A stretch of DNA of 16,364 nucleotides from Nitriliruptor sp040882075 (lineage in GTDB: Bacteria > Actinomycetota > Nitriliruptoria > Nitriliruptorales > Nitriliruptoraceae). The stretch spans positions 1-16,364 of the forward strand of contig NZ_JBBEBZ010000151.1 of assembly GCF_040882075.1 (NCBI RefSeq), in the 5' to 3' direction. Position numbers and translations under genes: made by a program. The notes under the pieces were generated by a model, which saw only the letters and a list, made by a program, of their open reading frames with translations, did no database searches and was not told the DNA's origin. The first letter of the stretch is position 1. Every line of letters starts with the position of its first letter. Shown here piece after piece: positions 1 to 8,229 of the stretch.

Positions 1-791
<791 letters not shown>

Positions 792-795
<4 letters not shown>

Positions 796-2168
796 ACGAG
801 CTTCTCCACGTCGCCCGTCTCGACGGGCTCGACGAGGATGCCGTCCGGTCCCTCGCCGGCGACGAGCCGAGCTGGCTCGTCGACCGTCGCCTCGCGGCAA
901 CCAAGCGCTTCACCGATCAGGCGTGGCCCGACTCGCGCGCTGACGAGTTCTGGCGCTCCACGCCGTTCTCGCGGCGTATCGACGTCGACCTGCCGGTCAC
1001 GACCGGCAGCGACGGCCAGGCGCCCGGGTCGCTGGTGTCCGGTCTCGAGATCGAGTCGGTGGACGCCACCATCGTCGACGGTCGCGTGACGCAGATCGTG
1101 GTCCCGGCGGCGCTCGCCGACCAGGGTGTGGTCGTGCTCGACCTCGCCGACGCAGCCACCTCCCACGAGCGACAAGTCCGCGAGCACCTCGGGTCGCTGA
1201 CCACCTCGGCCGACGGTGGCACCGGTTCCGACGAGGACCGCACCATCACCGCCAGCGACGCGGCCTGGACCGGTGGCGTGTTCATCCACGTCCCGGCCGA
1301 GGTCGAGGTCACGGCACCGATCGGCGTGCACATCCACGTGACGCAGCCGGGGGCGCATCTGCCCCGCGTGCTGGCGGTCATCGACCACCACGCTCGCGCG
1401 ACGCTCTACCTCGAACACACCTCCGACCCCGACGTCACCGCGTTCGTCGACGAGGTCGCCGAGTTCGTCGTCCTCGACGGCGCCCGGCTCGACGTGGTCA
1501 GCCTGCAGGAGTGGGGCGGTCCGATCCGCCACCTCGGCCTGCAGAAGGCGGCCGCCCACCGCGACGCCACCGTCCGGCACCTGTCGGTGACCACCGGTGG
1601 CCACACCGTGCGGCTGCGTCCCGAGGTCGACCTCGTCGGTCCCGGTGCGTCGACCCGCCCGCTCGGGCTGTACGTCGCCGGCGCGGGGCAGTGGTTCGAC
1701 CTCCAGCCCTACGTGCGTCACCTCGCCCCGCACGCGACCTCGAACGTGCTGTTCAAGGGCGCGCTCCAGGGCAAGGCCCGCACCGTCTTCCGCGGCAACG
1801 TGTACGTGCACAAGGATGCGGTCGGGACCTCGACGGACGAGACCAACCGCAGCCTGATCCTCTCGCCCGGCGCCCGGGCCGACTCGACGCCGTTCCTCGA
1901 GATCGAGTGCGCGGACATCACCGCGGGGCACGGGTCAGCCACCGGCCAGATCGACGCGCGCCACCTGTTCTACCTCGAATCCCGCGGCATCCCGCGCGAC
2001 CAGGCGCTCCGCCTGATCGTCCAGGGTTTCTTCCGGGAGATCCTCACCGAGGTCGACCTGCCGGGCGTCGAGGACCGTGCCATGGGCCACATCGAGGCCG
2101 GCATCGCGGCCGTCGACGTCGCCTCGCTCGCGGTCTCCGACGCTGCGCTCCGGGATGGCGAGCTGTAG
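792..2168 (+). CDS. sufD: Fe-S cluster assembly protein SufD
   Basis: 458-residue SufD, the paralogue of SufB that pairs with it and with SufC in the cytoplasmic scaffold complex. The C-terminal half carries the SufBD beta-helix signature (ATSNVLFKGALQGKART, then FLEIECADITAGHG and QIDARHLFYLESRGI). His380 in the AGHGSATG stretch corresponds to the conserved SufD histidine (E. coli His360) linked to iron handling at the SufB-SufD interface. The N-terminal 120 residues are variable, as usual for SufD. Start: ATG overlapping the sufB stop, with GGAAGG at 777-782 nine bases upstream. The stop TAG is directly followed by the ATG of the next gene, with no spacer. Distinguished from a second SufB by its divergent N-terminus and the lack of the SufB catalytic cysteine block. 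Confidence 0.96.
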
Positions 2169-2510
2169 ATGGCCACCCGCGTCGCCTCGCTGTCGGACCT
2201 GCCCGACGTCACCCCCGTCCGGGTCGACGTGGAGGGGATCCCGATCTGTCTGGTCCGCCTCGGCGGTGATGTCCGTGCTATCCACGACGTCTGCTCCCAC
2301 GAGGAGTGGTCGCTGTCGGACGGCGGTCAGGTCTTCGACGCCGAGGTCGAGTGCTCGCTCCACGGTTCCAGCTTCTCGCTCGACGACGGCCACCCCTCGT
2401 CGCTGCCCGCGATGGTCCCCGTCCCCACCTACGCCGTCACGATCGACGGCGACGACGTCCTCATCGACGTCTCGGTGGCGCTCAACGGCGCCCCCACACC
2501 CGACTTCTAG
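2169..2510 (+). CDS. Rieske-type [2Fe-2S] ferredoxin of the SUF operon
   Basis: 113-residue protein that is essentially one Rieske domain. Cluster ligands are visible as Cys42-x-His44 (VCSHEE) and Cys62-x2-His65 (ECSLHG), the C-x-H/C-x2-H pattern of a [2Fe-2S] centre with two Cys and two His ligands. Such small proteins are often annotated as the ferredoxin subunit of a non-heme iron dioxygenase, but there is no oxygenase gene here. Its place between sufD and sufC, a layout recurrent in actinobacterial SUF operons, suggests a role in electron supply or in cluster biogenesis itself; this is inference. The ATG follows the sufD stop immediately and any Shine-Dalgarno sequence is weak, so translation probably depends on coupling to sufD. 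Cytoplasmic; no signal peptide. Confidence 0.93.
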   Translation: MATRVASLSDLPDVTPVRVDVEGIPICLVRLGGDVRAIHDVCSHEEWSLSDGGQVFDAEVECSLHGSSFSLDDGHPSSLPAMVPVPTYAVTIDGDDVLIDVSVALNGAPTPDF

Positions 2511-2565
2511 ACCCTCTCCCACCGCCCGCACCCGGGCGTCCCCACGAACAAGGACCACGGACACG

Positions 2566-3306
2566 ATGGCTGATCTCGAGATCCGCGACCTGAAGGTCGC
2601 CGCCGACGACACCGAGCTGCTGCACGGGGTGAACCTCGACCTCGACCAGGGCCGCACCATCGCGTTGATGGGTCCGAACGGCTCCGGCAAGTCCACGCTG
2701 GCCTACGCGATCGCCGGCCACCCCGCCTACGAGATCACCGGCGGGACCATGACCTGGCAGGGCACGGGGCTGAACGACCTGACCCCCGACGAGCGTGCCC
2801 GGCTCGGCGTCTTCCTGGCCATGCAGTACCCCGTCGAGGTGCCCGGCGTGTCGCTGACCAACTTCCTGCGCACGGCCCTCAACGCCGTCTCCGAGGACGA
2901 CGTCCCGATCCGCGAGTTCATGACGCGGCTGCGGTCCGAGATGGCCGACCTGGGCGTCGACGAGTCGTTCCTCACCCGGTCGGTCAACGAGGGCTTCTCC
3001 GGCGGCGAGAAGAAGCGCTTCGAGATCCTCCAGGCGGCGCTGCTGCGACCGAAGCTCGCGGTGCTCGATGAGACCGACTCCGGGCTCGACGTCGACGCGC
3101 TCAAGACGGTCTCCGAGGGTGTCAACCGGCTCCAGGGACCCGACCTCGGCATCCTGATCATCACCCACTACACCCGCATCCTGCGCTACATCCAGCCCGA
3201 CGAGGTCCACGTGATGTTCGAGGGCCGCATCGTGGCCTCCGGTGGTCCCGAGCTCGCCGACGAGCTCGAGGCCAAGGGGTACGACGACATCCGCGCCATG
3301 GCCTGA
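2566..3306 (+). CDS. sufC: Fe-S cluster assembly ATPase SufC
   Basis: 246-residue ABC-type ATPase that binds SufB and SufD and drives the conformational change needed for cluster formation; cytoplasmic and not a transporter. Walker A is GPNGSGKST at residues 36-44, the signature motif is SGGEKKR at 145-151, and Walker B runs into LDETDSGLD at 167-175. LDETDSGLD, in place of the LDEPT common in transport ATPases, is typical of SufC, as are MQYPVEVPGV at 86-95 and the late ITHY H-loop. Start: ATG at 2566 with AAGGA at 2550-2554, eleven bases upstream. The frame stays open further upstream, but that part has no SufC similarity and lies over the Rieske gene, so it was excluded. Length matches the family (about 250). 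Confidence 0.97.
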   Translation: MADLEIRDLKVAADDTELLHGVNLDLDQGRTIALMGPNGSGKSTLAYAIAGHPAYEITGGTMTWQGTGLNDLTPDERARLGVFLAMQYPVEVPGVSLTNFLRTALNAVSEDDVPIREFMTRLRSEMADLGVDESFLTRSVNEGFSGGEKKRFEILQAALLRPKLAVLDETDSGLDVDALKTVSEGVNRLQGPDLGILIITHYTRILRYIQPDEVHVMFEGRIVASGGPELADELEAKGYDDIRAMA

Positions 3307-3400
3307 CGGCGCGCTGACACCTTCCCCCTCCCCGGGGCAGCGGCCAGCGCCGGCAGCGGTCACGATGGCCGTCGGTCACCCCCACCAGACAGGAACGGCG

Positions 3401-4636
3401 ATGACGCTCGACGTGCAGACGCTCCGGAAGGACTTCCCGGTCCTGTCCCGTGAGCTGCACGGCAAGCGGCTGGTCTACCTCGACTCCGCCGCGTCGTCGC
3501 AGACGCCGCAGCCGGTGCTCGACGCGATGGACCGGTACTACCGCTGGTCGCGCTCCAACGTGCACCGCGGTGTCTACGCGCTCGCCGAAGAGGCCACCGA
3601 CCTCTACGAGGGCGGCCGCACGGCGCTCGCCGAGCTCGTTGACGCCGACCCACGCGGGGTGGTCCTCACCAAGAACGCCACCGAGGCGTGCAACCTGGTC
3701 GCCTACAGCTGGGTGCGCCGCAACCTCGGTCCGGGGGACGCCCTGCTGACCACCGGCATGGAGCACCACGCCAACCTCGTCCCGTTCCTGCACGCCAGCA
3801 AGGACCTCGGCTTCGAGGTGCGACAGGTCCCCCTGACCGACGACGGGCAGCTCGACCTCGACGCGGCGCGTGAGCTCGTCGCCGACGGGCGGGTCCGGTT
3901 CGTCGGCGTCGTCCACGTGTCCAACGTCCTCGGGACGATCAACGACGTGTCGGCCCTCGCGGGGATCGCCAGGGCCGCCAACGACACCTGCGTCGTCCAC
4001 GTCGACGGCACCCAGGCGGTGCCGCAGATGCCGGTCAGCTTCCGTGACCTCGGGGTCGACTTCTACGCGCTGACCGGTCACAAGATGTGCGGGCCCACCG
4101 GCATCGGCGCGCTCCTGGCCCGGCCGGAGCTGCTCGAGTCGATGGAACCGTTCCTGACCGGTGGCGAGATGATCCGGGACGTCTCCTTCGAGCAGGTCAC
4201 CTGGAACGAGATCCCGCACAAGTTCGAAGCCGGCACCCCGATGATCGCCGAAGCGGCCGGGCTCGCCGCGGCGGTCAGCTACCTGCGCGACATCGGGCTC
4301 GACGCCATCCGTGCCCACGAGCAGGACCTGACCGGCACGTTCCTGTCGGCGTTGGCCGACCTCGATGGCGTGGCCGTCCACGGACCGGCCGATGCGGCCG
4401 CACGCGGCGGCGCGATCTCGTTCACCGTCGACGGCGTCCACCCGCACGACATCGGTGCGATGCTCGACCAGCACGGCGTGTGCGTGCGCGTCGGCCACCA
4501 CTGCGCCAAGCCGTTGATGCGCTCGCTCGGGGTCAACGCGACCGCCCGCGCCAGCCTGTACCTCTACAACGGCGAGGACGACCTCGAACCGCTGCTCGGG
4601 GGCATCACCGCGGCGCGGAAGTTCTTCGCCCGGTGA
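3401..4636 (+). CDS. sufS: Cysteine desulfurase SufS
   Basis: 411-residue PLP-dependent group II cysteine desulfurase. It converts L-cysteine to alanine and leaves a persulfide on its active-site cysteine, which is passed to SufU. Visible features: N-terminal DFPVLSREL and YLDSAASSQTP, SNVHRGVY, the PLP lysine Lys228 in LTGHKMCGPTGIG, and the active cysteine Cys368 in RVGHHCAKP, the short-loop arrangement of SufS rather than IscS. Start: ATG at 3401 with AGGA at 3391-3394 six bases upstream. An in-frame ATG at 3365 would add 12 residues of no evident similarity and is less likely. Between sufC and sufS lie 94 bases with a CCCCGGGG palindrome (3330-3337) but no gene. The next gene encodes SufU, its expected sulfur acceptor. 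Confidence 0.96.
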   Translation: MTLDVQTLRKDFPVLSRELHGKRLVYLDSAASSQTPQPVLDAMDRYYRWSRSNVHRGVYALAEEATDLYEGGRTALAELVDADPRGVVLTKNATEACNLVAYSWVRRNLGPGDALLTTGMEHHANLVPFLHASKDLGFEVRQVPLTDDGQLDLDAARELVADGRVRFVGVVHVSNVLGTINDVSALAGIARAANDTCVVHVDGTQAVPQMPVSFRDLGVDFYALTGHKMCGPTGIGALLARPELLESMEPFLTGGEMIRDVSFEQVTWNEIPHKFEAGTPMIAEAAGLAAAVSYLRDIGLDAIRAHEQDLTGTFLSALADLDGVAVHGPADAAARGGAISFTVDGVHPHDIGAMLDQHGVCVRVGHHCAKPLMRSLGVNATARASLYLYNGEDDLEPLLGGITAARKFFAR

Positions 4637-4676
4637 TGCGTTCGCCCCGGCACCGACCCAGAACGGAGCACCACCT

Positions 4677-5141
4677 GTGAGCCTCGAGGACCTGTACCAG
4701 GAGATCATCCTGGACCACTACCGCGCGCCGAAGAACCGCGCGCCGTCCCTCGAGGAGGAGGACGTGCACGTCCACCACTCCAACCCGCTCTGCGGGGACG
4801 AGATGGACCTGCGCCTGCGCGTCGCCGACGGCAGGGTCGACGGGCTGGTCTTCGACGGCGAGGGTTGTTCGATCAGCCAGGCGTCGGCGTCCGCGATGAC
4901 CCAGGCCGTCACCGGCCGTGAGCTCAAGGACGCCCTCGACCTCGCCGAGGACTTCCGGCTGATGATGCACGGCGACGAACCCGCCCGTGCCGACGACCTG
5001 CTCGACGGCGTGGCGTTCCAGGGCGTGTCGAAGTTCCCGGTGCGGGTCAAGTGCGCCCTGCTCGGGTGGATGGCCGTCCGGGACGCCATCGAGACCTACC
5101 AGCGCGGCGCGTCCGAGAGCGCCGTCACCTACGACGACTGA
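4677..5141 (+). CDS. sufU: Zinc-dependent sulfurtransferase SufU
   Basis: 154-residue SufU, an IscU-fold protein that in Gram-positive bacteria accepts the persulfide from SufS through ligand exchange at a zinc site, rather than acting as a cluster scaffold. The zinc ligands are all visible: Cys39 and Asp41 (NPLCGDE), Cys64 (GEGCSIS) and Cys126 (VKCALL). The N-terminal LEDLYQEIILDHY is a clear family mark. The region at about 80-120 holds the extra segment that separates SufU from IscU. Start is GTG at 4677, with GGAG at 4665-4668 eight bases upstream. It lies 40 bases after sufS and 10 before the SufT-like gene, so it is clearly part of the operon. The C-terminal tail (RGASESAVTYDD) is not conserved. 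Confidence 0.95.
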   Translation: MSLEDLYQEIILDHYRAPKNRAPSLEEEDVHVHHSNPLCGDEMDLRLRVADGRVDGLVFDGEGCSISQASASAMTQAVTGRELKDALDLAEDFRLMMHGDEPARADDLLDGVAFQGVSKFPVRVKCALLGWMAVRDAIETYQRGASESAVTYDD

Positions 5142-5151
5142 AGGTCACCGC

Positions 5152-5655
5152 ATGTCGCAGACCCCCGACACCACCACGCGGGAACCCGGAGCGCAGATGC
5201 GCCCCCCGGTCGATCGCGATGCTCTCGGGCTCGACGACCTGCCCGAGGCCGACACCGAGACGGGCGCGCCCGTCTCGGCAGCCAGCACCCCACCGGCGGC
5301 GAACTCGCCGTTCGCCGACCTCCCGCTCGAGGACGACGGGATGCCGTCCTCGCAGGATCTGATGAACGGCCTGCGGGCCGTGGTCGACCCGGAGATCGGC
5401 TACAACATCGTCGATCTGGGCCTGGTCTACGAGGTCACCAAGCCCGAGCGGGGCTACGCCCACGTACGCATGACCCTCACCTCGATGGGGTGCCCGCTGA
5501 CCGAGGTCATCCACCAGCAGTGCTCGGTGATCCTCGGGGCGATGCCCGGCGTCGATCGCGTCGAGGTGGAGTTCACCTTCACCCCGCCGTGGGACATCTC
5601 GATGATCGCCGACTACGTGCGCGAGGAGATGCGCGCCATGGGGATGAACGTCTGA
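5152..5655 (+). CDS. sufT: SufT/MIP18-family (DUF59) Fe-S assembly factor with N-terminal extension
   Basis: 167 residues from ATG 5152. Residues about 66-167 form a MIP18/DUF59 domain, with DPEIGYNIVDLGLVYEV from residue 79, Cys114 in SMGCPLTE, and FTPPWDISMI near the end. Proteins of this type act in Fe-S cluster maturation or delivery, and this is the usual last gene of actinobacterial SUF operons. Residues 1-63 are unlike the domain: rich in Pro, Ala, Thr, Asp and Glu, and probably disordered. Two starts are credible. ATG 5152 has AAGG (5141-5144) over the sufU stop. ATG 5341 (codon 64) has GAGGA (5329-5333) seven bases upstream and would give a 104-residue protein, the ordinary size for a single MIP18 domain. 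The 3' end overlaps the opposing GGDEF-EAL gene by 43 bases. Family is sure; start and exact role are less so. Confidence 0.9.
   Translation: MSQTPDTTTREPGAQMRPPVDRDALGLDDLPEADTETGAPVSAASTPPAANSPFADLPLEDDGMPSSQDLMNGLRAVVDPEIGYNIVDLGLVYEVTKPERGYAHVRMTLTSMGCPLTEVIHQQCSVILGAMPGVDRVEVEFTFTPPWDISMIADYVREEMRAMGMNV
5329..5333 (+). promoter_or_regulatory. Possible internal ribosome binding site in sufT
   Basis: GAGGA lies seven bases before an in-frame ATG at 5341, exactly where the acidic low-complexity N-terminus ends and the MIP18 domain begins. It could give a short second form of the protein or be the true start. GAGGA also arises easily from Glu-Asp codons in GC-rich DNA, so this is a suggestion only. 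Confidence 0.35.
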
Positions 5656-7886
5656 TCGTCCCGCGGGGCACCGACGAGCTCGCCCATCACCTCGGCGGAC
5701 GTCGGTCGGTGGAGGTGGTAGCCCTGCACGACCTCGCAGCCGAGGTGGCGGAGCTCGGACAGCTGCCGGGCGGTCTCGACCCCCTCGGCGACGGTCGTCA
5801 TCCCGAACTCGTCCGCCAACCCGATGATGGCCGCGATGACCCGCGAGTCGCGGGCCTCGGTGCCGAGCTCGGTGACGAACGACCGGTCGATCTTGAGGGT
5901 GTTGACGGGCAGCTCGCGGAGGTAGGCGAGCGACGAGTAGCCGGTCCCGAAGTCGTCGATGGCGATCCCGACGCCCAGCTCGCGGAGCTCGGCGAGGACC
6001 GCTCGGCCAGCGGCCGGTTCCTCCATCAGCGCGCTCTCGGTCAGCTCGAGGCACAGCTGTCCGGCAGCCACCCCGTGTCGGTCGAGCAGCTCGGCGACCG
6101 TCCGGGCCAGTGACCCCTGGATCAGCTGGTGCACCGAGAGGTTCACCGACATCAGCAGCGGTTCGCGGTCGCCCCGGGCGTCGTTCCAGCGTCGGAGCTC
6201 CGCGAGCGCGACGTCGAGGACGAAGCGACCGAGTGGAACGATCAACCCGTGCTCCTCGGCGACCGGGATGAACTCGCTCGGTCCGATCGTCCCGTGACGT
6301 GGGTGCTCCCAACGCAGCAGCGCCTCGGCCCCGATCGTGGCGTCGTCGCGCAGGCGGACGAGGGGCTGGTACTCGACGTACAGCTCGCCGCGATCGATGC
6401 TGCCGTGGAGGGCCTGCGCCAGCTCGACCCGTCGCAGCAGCTGGTGCCGCAACGCCTGATCGAACCGCTCGAGCCGGGCGCGGCCGCGCTCCTTGGCCCG
6501 GTACATCGCGGAGTCGGCGTCGCGGAGGATCGCCTCGGCGTCGCCTTTCGCCTCGGCGATGACGACGCCGGCACTGGCGGTGATCACGTGCTCGCGCCCA
6601 CCGAGCACGAACGGTTCGTCGAAGGCGAGCAAGCACCGCTCGGCGCCCTCGACCGCTGCCTCGTCGTCCGGGAGATCCTCGAGCAGGACGACGAACTCGT
6701 CACCGCCGAAGCGAGCCACGGTGTCGCGCGGCCGGGTCACCGACGCGAGGCGGCGTGCGGCCTGGATCAGGAGCTCGTCACCCATCGTGTGCCCGAGCGA
6801 GTCGTTGATCAGCTTGAACCGGTCGAGGTCGAGGAACACCACGCCGACGGATCGCCGGCTGCGCTCGGTCCGCGCGAGCGCGTGCTCGAGCCGGTCGAAG
6901 AGCAGACCGCGGTTGGGGAGCCCCGTCAGTGGGTCGTGGAGGGCCTGGTGCTGCAGCGCCTCCTCGATAACCTTCCGGGAGGTGATCTCGTGGGCGTTGA
7001 CGACGATGCCGCCGATGGACGGGTCGTCGCTCAGGTCCACGGCGCTGGCCAGGAACCACCGCCACGAGCCGTCGGCGTGCCGGAGGCGGTGGTCGGAGAT
7101 CCGGATCTCCCGGCCCGGAGCCTGCGACGCGTGCACCAACGCTAGCTCGACCCGGTCGACGTCGTCGTGCTGGACGGCATCGAGGTAGCTGGAGCCGACG
7201 CGGAGCTGATCGTGCCAGCCGAGCACGCGCTCCACCGATGGGCCGAGCTCCACGAAACGGTGCGCACCATCCAGGACCATGACCGCGTCGGAGGAGTGAC
7301 GCGCGAGCGCCCGGAACCGCTCCTCACGGCGCGCCAGGGCCTCGAAGGCCTCGCGACGCATGAGGCCCCCGCAGATCACATCAGCGACCGCGCCGAGCAG
7401 CAGCAGCGATCCGTACGACCAGTCCCGTGTGCTCCGGACCGAGTCGAACCCGAGGAACCCGACCAGCCGCCCCGACGAGAGCAGGGGGACGGTCACCAGC
7501 GATCGGATGCCCTGCGGTGCGAGCAGGTCCCGCTCGTCGGCGCGGGCCTCGGGGAGGTCGTCGACGGAGGGGATGTGGACCGTCTGCCCGCTGCGGAACC
7601 GCGGTAGCCACCACGCGATCGCCTCCATCGGCACCTGCTGGAGCTCGTCGATCTGCGGTTCGGTGCCCGCTGCGCACCACTCGTGGGTGTTGCTGATCAC
7701 GCCGTTGGGTTCGTCGAGCAGGCACAGGTAGCTGCGGTCGACGTCGGCGTAGCTACCGATCCGCCGCAACGCGTCGTCGATCCCGGCGTCGAGGTCGGCC
7801 GCATCGAGGTCGCCGAACGCCCGCAGGATCTCGGGGATCAGCTCCAGCAGCCCGAGCAGTTCGCCCAGGTCTCGGTCCGGCACCAA
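5613..7886 (-). CDS. GAF-PAS-GGDEF-EAL cyclic-di-GMP synthase/phosphodiesterase
   Basis: 757-residue sensor and enzyme of the second messenger c-di-GMP. Order: a GAF-like domain (about 25-180), a PAS domain (about 190-305), GGDEF (about 312-470) and EAL (about 485-735). GGDEF is exact at 394-398, with the inhibitory RxxD site at 385-388 (RPRD) five residues before it, and DPLTGLPNR opens the domain at 318. EAL is at 521-523 (AEALLRW), followed by SVNLS, LELTES, Asp644-Asp645 in DDFGTGYSS, LKIDRSF, AEGVET and VQGYHLHRP. Both active sites look complete, so synthesis, breakdown or both are possible. No membrane segment or signal peptide: likely cytoplasmic, with GAF/PAS sensing an unknown ligand. 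Start is TTG at 7886 with GGAGGAG upstream; GTG at 7883 is an alternative. A single-gene unit facing the suf operon; its signal cannot be told. Confidence 0.93.
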   Translation of the reverse strand: MVPDRDLGELLGLLELIPEILRAFGDLDAADLDAGIDDALRRIGSYADVDRSYLCLLDEPNGVISNTHEWCAAGTEPQIDELQQVPMEAIAWWLPRFRSGQTVHIPSVDDLPEARADERDLLAPQGIRSLVTVPLLSSGRLVGFLGFDSVRSTRDWSYGSLLLLGAVADVICGGLMRREAFEALARREERFRALARHSSDAVMVLDGAHRFVELGPSVERVLGWHDQLRVGSSYLDAVQHDDVDRVELALVHASQAPGREIRISDHRLRHADGSWRWFLASAVDLSDDPSIGGIVVNAHEITSRKVIEEALQHQALHDPLTGLPNRGLLFDRLEHALARTERSRRSVGVVFLDLDRFKLINDSLGHTMGDELLIQAARRLASVTRPRDTVARFGGDEFVVLLEDLPDDEAAVEGAERCLLAFDEPFVLGGREHVITASAGVVIAEAKGDAEAILRDADSAMYRAKERGRARLERFDQALRHQLLRRVELAQALHGSIDRGELYVEYQPLVRLRDDATIGAEALLRWEHPRHGTIGPSEFIPVAEEHGLIVPLGRFVLDVALAELRRWNDARGDREPLLMSVNLSVHQLIQGSLARTVAELLDRHGVAAGQLCLELTESALMEEPAAGRAVLAELRELGVGIAIDDFGTGYSSLAYLRELPVNTLKIDRSFVTELGTEARDSRVIAAIIGLADEFGMTTVAEGVETARQLSELRHLGCEVVQGYHLHRPTSAEVMGELVGAPRDDQTFIPMARISSRT

Positions 7887-7895
7887 CTCGTCGTG

Positions 7896-7902
7896 CTCCT
7901 CC
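7896..7902 (-). promoter_or_regulatory. Shine-Dalgarno deciding the TTG start of the GGDEF-EAL gene
   Basis: On the minus strand GGAGGAG precedes TTG (7886-7884) by nine bases and GTG (7883-7881) by twelve. The nine-base spacing favours the TTG, giving an N-terminus of MVPDRD. Confidence 0.6.
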
Positions 7903-8002
7903 GTCTCGATCGGCCCGCGGTAAGCACACCCGACGGGCGGACCTCGTGGTGTCCACCTTCAACGCTTCATCGGCCGCTGTCCAGGTCGCCTGAGGGTCAT
8001 CT

Positions 8003-8020
8003 CCGTCCGGCCGTCCGGCC
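8003..8020. repeat. 8-bp tandem repeat CCGTCCGG, about 2.3 copies
   Basis: CCGTCCGG occurs at 8003-8010 and again at 8011-8018, followed by CC and then G at 8021. It contains the short self-complementary core CCGG, so it may fold, but no function is evident. Confidence 0.6.
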
Positions 8021-8059
8021 GCGCGGACCACCCACACACGGGGGGTCGGGAGCCTGGGC

Positions 8060-8086
8060 CGGTCCTCCGGTCCTCCGGTCCCCCGG
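8060..8086. repeat. 8-bp tandem repeat CGGTCCTC, about 3.4 copies
   Basis: Units at 8060-8067 and 8068-8075 are identical. The third, at 8076-8083, is CGGTCCCC with one change, and CGG follows. Probably a slippage product in the divergent intergenic region; a binding site is possible but not supported further. Confidence 0.65.
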
Positions 8087-8229
8087 GCCCACCGACACCC
8101 GATGACGAGGTGCGCGAGGGACGAGTCCGCGGGTGCGCCCCTGTGGATGACTGCCAACGTCTCCACGGACTCTCGCTAATGTTCGTGCCTCTTCGTCCGG
8201 TCGGTCGCGTTGTCCTCGGGGGGCGCCAG

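Larger units (their letters stand above)
7887..8229. other. Divergent intergenic region without a recognised gene
   Basis: 343 bases separate the minus-strand GGDEF-EAL gene from the plus-strand lipoprotein gene, so promoters for both should lie here, yet no convincing -35/-10 pair was seen. The stretch holds two short 8-bp tandem repeats (8003-8020 and 8060-8086) and an inverted pair GTGGA/TCCAC (8143-8147 and 8162-8166). The lipoprotein frame stays open back to a GTG at 8110, and its ATG at 8179 could be an earlier start, so part of the right end may be coding. Confidence 0.5.

Noticed and set aside
3161..4708. 515-codon minus-strand open frame opposite sufS
   Set aside because: It covers sufS in antisense with low-complexity composition and no domain; a high-GC shadow.
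5125..6636. 503-codon minus-strand open frame overlapping sufT and the GGDEF-EAL gene
   Set aside because: It is Arg/Pro/Ala-rich in an alternate frame of the confirmed GGDEF-EAL gene and antisense to sufT.
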